From Gemmatimonadota bacterium (lineage in GTDB: Bacteria > Gemmatimonadota > Gemmatimonadetes > Gemmatimonadales > Gemmatimonadaceae), in contig JAQBPX010000037.1 in the NCBI GenBank assembly GCA_028287305.1, positions 1 to 64,000 of the forward strand: DNA of 64,000 nucleotides, read 5' to 3'. Of the stretch, positions 34,013 to 41,736 are shown piece after piece. The position numbers and the translations under genes were made by a program. The stretch's first letter is position 1. Each line of letters begins with the position of its first letter. The notes below the pieces were generated by a model that saw nothing but the letters and a program-made list of their open reading frames with translations, was not told the DNA's origin and ran no database searches.

Positions 34013-36427
34013 ATGCCCCGCAAGAAGACCGCTCCCGGCTCGGCGAAGGCTGCCAAGGCCGCCAAGGCCGCCAAGTCCGCCTCCCGCAACACGTCCAGCG
34101 CACCGGCACATCCGTCAGGCGCCGCTGCCGGTGACCGGCTGGCGGAGAAGGCGGCAGCCACGGAGCAACTCGTGGCGTCGGTGCCGTTCAACCCCAACAA
34201 GCCCGCGGAGTTCGGGCACGAGAATGCAGTCCAGCCGAGCGAGGGATTCGCCGAGCCGGCGCCTTCCCGCGACGTGGGCGCGAGCACCCTGAGCGAGGAC
34301 AACGACACCGGAAAGACCGGCGAGCCGGCGGCCGAGGGCGTGAATGCGAATGATGGACGCCTCGCCCGCGTGCGCGTGGACGACGGGGGCCAGCAGCTCA
34401 CCACCAACCAGGGCGTGGCGGTCGCCGACAACCAGCACTCCCTGAAGGCCGGGCTGCGCGGGCCGACGCTGCTCGAGGACTTCATCCTCCGCGAGAAGAT
34501 CACCCACTTCGACCACGAACGCATTCCCGAGCGCATCGTGCACGCGCGCGGCTCGGCCGCGCACGGGTTCTTCGAATGCTACAAGTCGCAGGAGCGGGTG
34601 ACACGCGCCGCGCCCTTCCAGGCGGCGGGCAAGCGCACGCCCGTCTTCGTTCGCTTCTCCACCGTCGCCGGCGAACGCGGCTCGGCTGACACCGCGCGCG
34701 ACGTTCGCGGGTTCGCGGTGAAGTTCTACACCGACGAGGGCAACTGGGACCTCGTCGGCAACAACATCCCGGTGTTCTTCATCCAGGATGCGATGAAGTT
34801 CCCGGACCTCGTGCATGCCGTGAAGCCCGAGCCACACAACGCGATGCCGCAGGCCGCGAGCGCGCACGATACCTTCTGGGACTTCGTGTCACTGATGCCC
34901 GAGTCCACCCACATGCTCATGTGGGCGATGTCCGATCGCGCCATTCCGCGCAGCTTCCGCACGATGCAGGGCTTCGGCGTGCACAGCTATCGCCTGGTCA
35001 ACGACAGCGGCGCCTCCGTCTTCGTGAAGTTCCACTGGACGCCACTGCAGGGCACCCACTCGCTGGTGTGGGACGAAGCCATGAAGATCAACGGCGCGGA
35101 CCCCGACTTTCATCGCCGCGACCTCTGGGAAGCCATCGAGGCCGGCGCGTATCCGGAGTGGGAGCTCGGCTTCCAGCTGTTCACCGAGGAGCAGGCCGAG
35201 GAGTTCAGCTTCGACATCCTCGACGCCACCAAGCTCATTCCCGAGGAGCTCGTGCCGGTGACGCCCGTGGGACGCATGGTGCTCGACCGCAACCCCGACA
35301 ACTTCTTCGCCGAAACGGAACAGGTGGCCTTCTGCACGGCCCACGTCGTTCCGGGAATCGACTTCTCCAACGATCCCCTGCTCGCCGGCCGCATCCATTC
35401 GTACGTGGACACCCAGATCTCGCGGCTCGGCGGGCCCAACTTTCACGAGATCCCGATCAACGCCTCGGTGGTGCCGATCCACAACAACCAGCGCGACGGC
35501 ATGCATCGCCAGGCGATCCCGCGCGGTCGCGTCTCGTACGAGCCCAACTCGCTCGGCGGCGGCTGCCCCTTCCAGGCAGGCGCGAGGGGATTCACGTCAT
35601 TCCCCGCCCCGGTGCAGGAGGACAAGGTGCGCGGCAACCCGGAGAAGTTCGCCGACCACTACACGCAGGCCACGCTGTTCTTCAACAGCCAGTCGCCGTG
35701 GGAGCAGGACCACATCGTCGCGGCCTTCCGCTTCGAGCTGAGCAAGCTCACCGTCCCGGCCATCCGGCGACGCATGGTCGCGTCGCTCCGCAACGTGGAC
35801 GAGACGCTCGCCGCGAGGGTGGCCGAGGGACTCGGCATGGAGCTGCCGGAGCCGCTGCCGCGCGTGCTCGAGCGACCGGCCACGCCGGAGGTTACGGAGT
35901 CGCCGGCGCTGTCGCTCACGGCGCGACCCGGCAATGCGGGCGTGCGCACGCGCAAGGTGGCGATCCTCGTCGCCAACGGCGTGGAGGCCGCGTCGCTGCT
36001 CGCCGTGCATGCCGCACTCACGGACGCCGGTGCGATGCCGCGCTTCGTCGGTCCGCGGCTCGGATCATACGCGGCGCTCGACGGCGAGATCATCGAGGCC
36101 GACGCGTCCATGGAGAACTCCGCGCCCGTGCTGTTCGACGCGCTGGTGCTGCCCGACGGCGACGCCGGCGTCGCCGCGCTGTTCACCGATGCGCACACGC
36201 TGGAATTCGTTACCAACCAGTATCGCCACGGCAAGTCCATCCTCGCGCTTGGCGCGTCGAAGATGCTGCTCGATCACGCCGGCGTTTCCACCACCATGCC
36301 GAACGGCGACGCCGATCCGGGCGTGCACGTGGCGAGCGGCACGGGCAAGGACGCGACGAAGCGGTTCCTGGCGGCCATTGCGAGGCACCGGCATCCGGAG
36401 CGGGAGAGCGATCCGCCCATGGTGTAG
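34013..36427 (+). CDS. katE: Large-subunit (HPII/KatE-type) catalase with C-terminal DJ-1/PfpI domain
   Basis: An 804-residue haem catalase. The catalytic His lies in [18 protein letters not shown], with Asn and Phe in the following [19 protein letters not shown] region. The proximal tyrosine lies in [17 protein letters not shown]. Length and the last 150 residues ([23 protein letters not shown]) show the flavodoxin-like DJ-1/PfpI domain of clade-2 large catalases. The N-terminal 80 residues are an extension rich in Ala-Lys repeats ([13 protein letters not shown]), resembling a histone H1-like tail. It degrades hydrogen peroxide in the cytoplasm. It is divergent from a soluble histidine kinase. 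ATG 34013 is chosen because codons upstream read through the intergenic region. Confidence 0.95.
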   Translation: MPRKKTAPGSAKAAKAAKAAKSASRNTSSAPAHPSGAAAGDRLAEKAAATEQLVASVPFNPNKPAEFGHENAVQPSEGFAEPAPSRDVGASTLSEDNDTGKTGEPAAEGVNANDGRLARVRVDDGGQQLTTNQGVAVADNQHSLKAGLRGPTLLEDFILREKITHFDHERIPERIVHARGSAAHGFFECYKSQERVTRAAPFQAAGKRTPVFVRFSTVAGERGSADTARDVRGFAVKFYTDEGNWDLVGNNIPVFFIQDAMKFPDLVHAVKPEPHNAMPQAASAHDTFWDFVSLMPESTHMLMWAMSDRAIPRSFRTMQGFGVHSYRLVNDSGASVFVKFHWTPLQGTHSLVWDEAMKINGADPDFHRRDLWEAIEAGAYPEWELGFQLFTEEQAEEFSFDILDATKLIPEELVPVTPVGRMVLDRNPDNFFAETEQVAFCTAHVVPGIDFSNDPLLAGRIHSYVDTQISRLGGPNFHEIPINASVVPIHNNQRDGMHRQAIPRGRVSYEPNSLGGGCPFQAGARGFTSFPAPVQEDKVRGNPEKFADHYTQATLFFNSQSPWEQDHIVAAFRFELSKLTVPAIRRRMVASLRNVDETLAARVAEGLGMELPEPLPRVLERPATPEVTESPALSLTARPGNAGVRTRKVAILVANGVEAASLLAVHAALTDAGAMPRFVGPRLGSYAALDGEIIEADASMENSAPVLFDALVLPDGDAGVAALFTDAHTLEFVTNQYRHGKSILALGASKMLLDHAGVSTTMPNGDADPGVHVASGTGKDATKRFLAAIARHRHPERESDPPMV

Positions 36428-36514
36428 CACTCGACGGCGGTGAAGCTATTGCGCAGTGATGCAGAGCCCGGTAATGTTGCGCTCGCCTGATGACGACGCA
36501 CGGACGACCTCCGG

Positions 36515-37396
36515 ATGCTTCCGCCAATCACCTTGCCCGAACACCAGCACCACGAGCAGACGCTCACGCAGCTCTTCGCGAGTAACGGGGTCGTCGTGGG
36601 CGTTCGAGCGAACGACGCCTCGGTGCTGCGGAGACTTCGCGAGTGCCTGCCTCCGGACGTCACTCACGTCGCCTCCGAGGGCGCGGTTTCCTGGTTCTCG
36701 CTTCTTCGCGTGCCACGCGATTCTCGTGGGAGGGTTCGCTTCGAGCTGCGCGCCGGTGGGAGACTGCTCCATCGGGGATATCGCCTCTCGCCGCTCGTGC
36801 CAGAACTCGATTCGGCCATCCGTCTCGAGGTCGGGCTCAGGGCGGCGGATCGCCTGTTCGTGCATGCGGGTGTGGTGGGGTGGCGCGGCAATGCCATCGT
36901 GCTGCCCGGCGCAAGCGGTACCGGCAAGACCTCGCTGGTCTCCGCATTGCTGCGTGCCGGTGCCACGTACTACTCCGACGAGTATGCCCTGCTGGACGAG
37001 ACGGGCGCTGTGTACCCCTACGCGCGCCCGCTTTCAGTTCGCCAGGGGTCGGTCCGGCGCCTCCTGCGGCGCCCCGAGGCGGACCTTGGTGCGCAGGTCG
37101 GCGTCGCTCCACTGCCGGTGAAATTCATCGTTCACACCACGCACCATGCCGGAGGTCGGTGGGAACCGAGGCTCCTCCCGCCCGGCCGCAGTGCCCTCGC
37201 CATGTTCTCGCACACCCTCGCGGCCCGCGAGCGGTCGTCGTTCGCGCTGTCCGTCCTGTCCAGGGCGGCTCACGGAGCAATTTCCTGGGAAGGTGAGCGA
37301 GGGGACGCTGCGGCTACAGCCGCGGCGCTGCTCGACTACACCGACGCCCTGAATTCCTCCACTCCTTCTGTCCCAAGTCTGCGGAGCCTGACATGA
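36515..37396 (+). CDS. HPr-kinase-like P-loop protein of a PqqD/glycosyltransferase cassette
   Basis: A 293-residue protein related to HprK-type serine kinases. The Walker A segment is AIVLPGASGTGKTSLVSALL (about 128-147), followed by GATYYSDEYALLDETGAVYPY with the acidic Asp-Glu. Homologues of this reduced HprK type occur in lasso-peptide, capsule and other peptide-modification clusters, usually next to a PqqD domain protein. The N-terminal 115 residues are of unclear fold. The stop overlaps the PqqD-domain gene by 4 bp (ATGA). It probably phosphorylates a small protein or peptide, but the target is unknown. The first gene of the cassette, it is separated by 87 bp from catalase. Confidence 0.8.
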   Translation: MLPPITLPEHQHHEQTLTQLFASNGVVVGVRANDASVLRRLRECLPPDVTHVASEGAVSWFSLLRVPRDSRGRVRFELRAGGRLLHRGYRLSPLVPELDSAIRLEVGLRAADRLFVHAGVVGWRGNAIVLPGASGTGKTSLVSALLRAGATYYSDEYALLDETGAVYPYARPLSVRQGSVRRLLRRPEADLGAQVGVAPLPVKFIVHTTHHAGGRWEPRLLPPGRSALAMFSHTLAARERSSFALSVLSRAAHGAISWEGERGDAAATAAALLDYTDALNSSTPSVPSLRSLT

Positions 37397-37824
37397 ATCC
37401 AATCGCGCGTACCGACCGCCTGATCCGGCAGGACGTTGGTCAGGAGACCCTCGTGTACGATCGGGCGCAGGAGAGTGCTGCGTGCCTCAACGAACTCGCG
37501 AGCGCGGTCTGGCGCCACTGCGACGGACAGCAGGACATCGACCAGCTCGTTACCCTGGTCTCGGCCGAGGTCGCACTGCCCGAAGGTGCCGAGCCCCGCC
37601 TCGTCATCGAGCACGTGCTCAACGAGCTCGATGAGCACGACCTGATCGCGTGGACGGGTGAGGAGACCGCGACCGCAGGCGGGATGACCCGCCGCAGCGT
37701 GCTATTGAAGGTGGCAGCGCTCGCGCTGGCGCCGACGATCATTCGCATGGTCGCCCCGACGACCGCGAGCGCCGCTTCCGGCCCCCCCCTTCCCTCCGCC
37801 ACCGCCCCCGCTCCCTCCATCTGA
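37393..37824 (+). CDS. PqqD-domain protein with C-terminal twin-arginine/signal-like tail
   Basis: A 143-residue protein of two unlike parts. Residues 1-90 form a PqqD-like winged-helix (RiPP recognition element): LIRQDVGQETLVYDRAQESAACLNELASAVWRHCDG, then LVIEHVLNELDEHDLI. Residues 98-127 read MTRRSVLLKVAALALAP... to ASA, a twin-arginine-like pair followed by a hydrophobic segment and an Ala-x-Ala site. The last 16 residues are only Pro, Ser, Ala, Thr, Gly, Leu and Ile. An export-type signal at the C-terminus of a PqqD domain is odd, though similar tails occur in other PqqD family proteins. It may be a carrier or substrate rather than a pure chaperone. It overlaps the HprK-like gene and is followed after 6 bp by the glycosyltransferase. 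Confidence 0.8.
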   Translation: MNPIARTDRLIRQDVGQETLVYDRAQESAACLNELASAVWRHCDGQQDIDQLVTLVSAEVALPEGAEPRLVIEHVLNELDEHDLIAWTGEETATAGGMTRRSVLLKVAALALAPTIIRMVAPTTASAASGPPLPSATAPAPSI

Positions 37825-37830
37825 CCAGGG

Positions 37831-39174
37831 ATGATCGCGCACGGCGGATCCCATCACGGGTTCCGCCGTGCCGACAGCCGTTGCAGCCCCTTCATGTTCG
37901 GCGACATCTTCGTGCAGGTGGCGGCGTACCGCGACCCTGATCTCGGTCCTACCCTTCGGGACGCCGTGGCGCGGGCGACCGACCCCTCGCGGCTGCGCTT
38001 CTGCATTGCGTGGCAACATGGCGACGACGAGTCGTACGAGAGCGTATTCGGGGATCTCGCGGCCCGGGTGCGGTTGGACGTCCTCGACATCCCATACGAG
38101 GAAAGTCGCGGCGCATGCTGGGCGCGCCACCGCATCCAGCAGCGCTACGAAGGCGAGGCGTACACCCTGCAGATCGACTCGCATCACCGGTTCGTCGACG
38201 GCTGGGACGACCTCTGCATCGGGATGATCACGGCGCTCCAGGACGCCGGCATTCCAAAACCGCTCCTCACGACTTATCTCCCTTCGTTCGACCCCCTGAC
38301 GGACCCGGAGGGCCGGACGATGCGGGCGTTGGAGCTGTCACTGGATCGGTTCATTCCCGAGGGTGCCGTGTTCGTTCGTGGCGCTCCGATGCGGGACTGG
38401 GAGACCCGCTCACATCCCTCGCGGGGCCGATTCTACTCCGCCCACTTCGCGTTCACGATCGGTCAATTCGCCAGGGAAGTGCAGCACGACCCGAGCTACT
38501 ACTTCCACGGCGAGGAGATCAACATCACCGTGCGGGCCTTCACGCACGGCTACGACCTGTTCCATCCCCATCGCCTCGTAGCCTGGCACGAGTACACACG
38601 TCGTGGGCGCACCAAGCACTGGGATGATCACCGCCAGTGGTCCGGGCTGAACCTCTCGTCGCACGAGCACAATCGACGCTTGTTCGGGATGGACGAGTTC
38701 GAGAGCCAACCCGCACTCGTCAGCGAGGCCCAGGCCAGCCCGTTCGGCTTCGGCACGGTCCGGACGCTCGAGGACTACGAGCGCTATGCCGGAATCTGCT
38801 TCCAGCGCCGCGGCGTCACGACATCTGCCCTCGAGAACCGCGAGCCTTCGCCTGATGACAACCAGGACGTCTCATACGAGGTCTTCGCGGCCGGCTGCAT
38901 CCCCCGTTTCAAGCACTGCATCGACCTCGATCGACGGTGGGTTCCGCTGACCGACTACGACTTCTGGTGCGTGGCCTTCCACGACGCGGCGGGCAGGTCG
39001 CTCCATCGGCAGGACATCGACGAGGCCGAGATCGCCGCGCTTCAGGGGGATGCGGATGGGAAGTTTCAGCTCTGGCGCTCGTTCGACACGGAAATTCTCC
39101 CCGCATCGTGGAGCGTGTGGCCGCACAGCCGGAGTGCGGGGTGGTGCGCGCCCATCGTGGGGCATTTGCGGTGA
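37831..39174 (+). CDS. GlcNAc-transferase-type glycosyltransferase (GT60, Skp1-like)
   Basis: A 447-residue protein if started at 37831; the ATG at 37894 (MFGDIFVQVAAYRDPDL) fits the family N-terminus better and would give 426 residues. The glycosyltransferase (GlcNAc) family features are IFVQVAAYRDPDLGPTLRDA, FCIAWQHGDDESYES, YEESRGACWARHRIQQRYEGEAYTLQIDSHHRFVDGWDD (with Asp-Ser-His as the metal motif), and YYFHGEEINITVRAFTHGYDLFHP. In eukaryotes this family adds GlcNAc to hydroxyproline of Skp1; bacterial targets are unknown. The stop overlaps the next gene (GTGA). The neighbouring PqqD-tail protein, with its Ser/Thr/Pro end, is a possible acceptor. Confidence 0.83.
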   Translation: MIAHGGSHHGFRRADSRCSPFMFGDIFVQVAAYRDPDLGPTLRDAVARATDPSRLRFCIAWQHGDDESYESVFGDLAARVRLDVLDIPYEESRGACWARHRIQQRYEGEAYTLQIDSHHRFVDGWDDLCIGMITALQDAGIPKPLLTTYLPSFDPLTDPEGRTMRALELSLDRFIPEGAVFVRGAPMRDWETRSHPSRGRFYSAHFAFTIGQFAREVQHDPSYYFHGEEINITVRAFTHGYDLFHPHRLVAWHEYTRRGRTKHWDDHRQWSGLNLSSHEHNRRLFGMDEFESQPALVSEAQASPFGFGTVRTLEDYERYAGICFQRRGVTTSALENREPSPDDNQDVSYEVFAAGCIPRFKHCIDLDRRWVPLTDYDFWCVAFHDAAGRSLHRQDIDEAEIAALQGDADGKFQLWRSFDTEILPASWSVWPHSRSAGWCAPIVGHLR

Positions 39175-40862
39175 CCGACCTGACGGTGGTCACCGGCATC
39201 TGGGACCTTGGCCGCGACGGCGCCAGTCCAGCGTTCCGGCGGTCCTTCAGCGAGTACGAGCGTCACCTGGGCGAACTGCTCGACGCGGACTGTCCGATGA
39301 TCGTCTTTGGGGAGGCCTCACTCGAAGAGATGGTCCGCCAGCGACGGGGAACCCGGCCCACCGAATTTCGCCTCGCACCCGCGACGACATTCCGCGATCG
39401 TTTCGCCTTCTACGATCGGGTCCAGGCCATCCGGGCGGACGTACGATGGCGGGAGCAAGCGCCCTGGCTTGCAGCTTCTCCTCAAGCCAGCCTGGCGCTG
39501 TACAACCCGATGGTGATGTCGAAGATGTTCATGCTGCATGACGTCTCGCTCGCCAATCCGTTCCGGACGGCCCACTTCGCCTGGATCGACGGTGGGATCA
39601 CCCGCACGGTCGACCCCGCGTACTTCACGCGCGACCGGTGCCTGGAACGGGTGGTGTCCCTCCTCGACAACTTCCTTTTCGTGTCATTCCCGTATGAAGA
39701 CGGCACCGAGGTTCACGGGTTTGCCCGGAACGGCATGCGAGCGTACTGCGGCGATGACTCACGCTACGTCTGTCGCGGCGGCTTCTTCGGCGGACACATC
39801 GACCTGCTGAGTGAGGTCAACAGCCACTACTACGAGGTGCTGGAGAGCACCCTGCATGCGGGGCTCATGGGCACCGAGGAGAGTGTGTTCACCATCCTGA
39901 CCCACGAGGAGCCGCAGCTGTACGACCGGTTCGCGCTCAGGGAAGCGCACCGCGGCCTGCTGACGCCTTTTTTCGAGCACGTGAAGACGTTGCCGATTCA
40001 CCGTGGAGTGTCGAGCAGCTACCCCGCGCCGAATACAACGAGCGTCGACCCGGACACTGCCACCCTTGACGGCTACGTGGTGACCTTCAACGCGCCGCAA
40101 CAGCTCCGCGCTGTTCTCGCGAGCTGGGCGCCGTCGACCGTGTTCGATGCGCTGTACCTCCTGGATCACAGCACCGATCCGGCGGCGCAGCGGGAGAATC
40201 GGGAGATCGCCGAAGTCCACGGCGCCGCGGTGTTGCATCATCCCCTCGGGAACGGGGGCGTCTGCGGCGGACGACAGTTCGTCGCTGAGCACTTCGATGG
40301 CACGACGACCGACTACTGCCTCTACATCGAAGACGACATGTTCCTGAACCCCCCGGGCGACGCCGGCCTCTGTGCGAACGGCTTTCGCCGATCAGTATCG
40401 GACATACGCCGCCTGCTGCTCCGCATCCTCGCCGAGGAAGGATTCGACTTCCTCAAGCTGTCGTTCACCGAGGTCTTCGGCGATCACAAATCGCAGTTTG
40501 CGTGGTACCACCTGCCAGAGGAGATCAGGGCGCGTCGGTGGCGGGAGAAGCCCATGTTGCGACCCGGGCACGTGGACCCCGCGTGCCCGCGTGCCCAGTT
40601 CGGCCGGATCGGCACGGTCGACGGGGTCTCGTACATCGATGGCGAAGTCTACTACTCCAACTGGCCGCACATCGTGTCCAGGGCGGGAAACCGGACGATG
40701 TTCCTGGAGCCGGCGCTCCTCGAGCCGTATGAGCAAGTCTGGATGGCAGAGATGTACCAGCGCACCATCGACGGGCACCTGCATCCTGCCGTTCTCCTGG
40801 CTTCGCTGATCACGCACGACCGCTCCGCCCACTATCCCTCAGAGCTGAGACGGGAGCACTGA
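39171..40862 (+). CDS. Two-domain glycosyltransferase: HtrL/YibB-like domain fused to GT-A domain
   Basis: A 563-residue protein starting at GTG 39171, overlapping the GT60 stop by 4 bp. Residues about 1-270 match the HtrL/YibB family: TVVTGIWDLGRDGASPAFRR, CPMIVFGE, ALYNPMVMSKMFMLHDV, TAHFAWIDGGITRTV and CRGGFFGGHIDLL. Residues about 300-560 look like a GT-A glycosyltransferase: YVVTFNAPQQLRAVLASW, EIAEVHGAAVLHHPLGNGGVCGGRQF, and TDYCLYIEDDMFLNPPGDA with a DDM acidic metal motif. The fusion suggests that two transfer steps are done by one polypeptide. It is the last gene of the cassette; a 170-bp spacer follows. Donor and acceptor are unknown. Confidence 0.78.
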   Translation: MTDLTVVTGIWDLGRDGASPAFRRSFSEYERHLGELLDADCPMIVFGEASLEEMVRQRRGTRPTEFRLAPATTFRDRFAFYDRVQAIRADVRWREQAPWLAASPQASLALYNPMVMSKMFMLHDVSLANPFRTAHFAWIDGGITRTVDPAYFTRDRCLERVVSLLDNFLFVSFPYEDGTEVHGFARNGMRAYCGDDSRYVCRGGFFGGHIDLLSEVNSHYYEVLESTLHAGLMGTEESVFTILTHEEPQLYDRFALREAHRGLLTPFFEHVKTLPIHRGVSSSYPAPNTTSVDPDTATLDGYVVTFNAPQQLRAVLASWAPSTVFDALYLLDHSTDPAAQRENREIAEVHGAAVLHHPLGNGGVCGGRQFVAEHFDGTTTDYCLYIEDDMFLNPPGDAGLCANGFRRSVSDIRRLLLRILAEEGFDFLKLSFTEVFGDHKSQFAWYHLPEEIRARRWREKPMLRPGHVDPACPRAQFGRIGTVDGVSYIDGEVYYSNWPHIVSRAGNRTMFLEPALLEPYEQVWMAEMYQRTIDGHLHPAVLLASLITHDRSAHYPSELRREH

Positions 40863-40977
40863 GCTCGACGAGGTTCGTCGGGCGTGCGCGAGGTCGATCC
40901 CCCGCTGGCGCAGGAAAAATTCCCTACACGGCCGGGGCAGACCCCGGACAGATTCTCGTTGGCTAAGGACTATCCTC

Positions 40978-41008
40978 ATGATCGGCGGGGAATTTCCTCG
41001 CCGATCAT
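40978..41008. promoter_or_regulatory. 31-bp palindrome upstream of the ScdA-domain gene
   Basis: ATGATCGGCG and CGCCGATCAT arms flank a GGGGAATTTCCT centre. Only two base pairs of the arms mismatch. It ends 24 bp before the ATG at 41033 and has no uridine run, so it is a better candidate for an operator or 5'-leader hairpin than a terminator. A shorter inverted repeat, AGGACTATCCT, lies at 40966-40976. The regulator is unknown. Confidence 0.5.
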
Positions 41009-41032
41009 TCGCCCTTGCAGCGAGGCTTGCGC

Positions 41033-41308
41033 ATGGACTCCACTGTTGGTAGCGAGAATTCCTGGATCACGACGGACAGCACGGTGGACGAAGTGACGGC
41101 GAACTCCCTTGCCGCGCGCTCCATCCTGTCCGGATTCAACATCGATGTGTGCTGCGGCGGGCCGGCCACCATTGCTGACGCGTCGGCGAAGGCCCGGGTG
41201 GACCCCGTGGTGTTGCTGGCCCTCCTGGCGGCGGCACCGCGCGACGAGTCCCCGAAAGCGACCGCTTCGCTCCGCCCCGTCACCTCGTGCAAATGCGGGA
41301 GCCACTGA
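41033..41308 (+). CDS. ScdA/RIC N-terminal-domain (DUF542) protein
   Basis: A 91-residue protein with the DUF542 domain found at the N-terminus of the di-iron repair protein ScdA/YtfE/RIC. The signature is DEVTANSLAARSILSGFNIDVCCGGPATIADASA with its CC pair. A further CKC occurs near the C-terminus (TSCKCGSH). The hemerythrin-like iron domain of RIC is absent, so it is a stand-alone domain. Such proteins are linked to nitric oxide or oxidative stress on iron-sulfur centres. It starts after a palindrome and overlaps the next gene by one base (TGATG), so the two are coupled. Confidence 0.83.
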   Translation: MDSTVGSENSWITTDSTVDEVTANSLAARSILSGFNIDVCCGGPATIADASAKARVDPVVLLALLAAAPRDESPKATASLRPVTSCKCGSH

Positions 41309-41736
41309 TGGAGTGGTTCGTGAAGGCCTTCCTCAAGGCGAGCCTGGCGTGGCTCGCGCTCGGCGTCACGCTGGGCGTCGCGATGGCGGCGTACCCACTC
41401 TGGACACTCCATCGCTCGGCACACATGCACATGGTGCTGCTCGGATTCGTCACCATGATGATCTATGGCGTGGCCTATCACGTGATCCCGCGGTTCACCG
41501 GTCACCCGCTGCACAGCCGGCGCGCTGCCGGCGTGCACTGGTGGCTGTCGAACGTCGGGCTCGCGCTGATGGTGCTGGGCTTCGTGACGCGCGCCTACGG
41601 CGCCGGCATCGGTACGGTGGCGCTGGCAACGGGCGGTACGCTCTCAGCGCTGGGCGCCTACGTCTTCGTGTACCTCATCTGGCGCACGGTGGATGGTCCC
41701 GTTCACGTTCCCGTGGTCGCCATCGCCTCCAGGTAG
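41308..41736 (+). CDS. Small COX1-like (haem-copper oxidase subunit I-like) membrane protein
   Basis: A 142-residue protein with four predicted helices. The segment HRSAHMHMVLLGFVTMMIYGVAYHVIPRFTGHPLHS resembles helix 2 and the following loop of haem-copper oxidase/NO reductase subunit I. Its conserved histidines could bind haem, but the rest of the roughly 450-residue subunit is missing. Genes of this type often accompany ScdA-domain genes, consistent with a nitric oxide or redox role. The last 34 bp overlap the end of the convergent nitronate monooxygenase-like gene. It is a compact protein rather than an obvious truncation, since its terminus is clean. Confidence 0.75.
   Translation: MEWFVKAFLKASLAWLALGVTLGVAMAAYPLWTLHRSAHMHMVLLGFVTMMIYGVAYHVIPRFTGHPLHSRRAAGVHWWLSNVGLALMVLGFVTRAYGAGIGTVALATGGTLSALGAYVFVYLIWRTVDGPVHVPVVAIASR

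Noticed and set aside
36065-36430. Opposite-strand ORF at the catalase 3' end
   Set aside because: Shadow of the DJ-1-like domain coding sequence; no independent signal.
36515-40862. PQQ biosynthesis cluster (because of PqqD)
   Set aside because: No PqqA, B, C or E homologue is present. The PqqD domain is of the general RRE type and the neighbours are glycosyltransferases.
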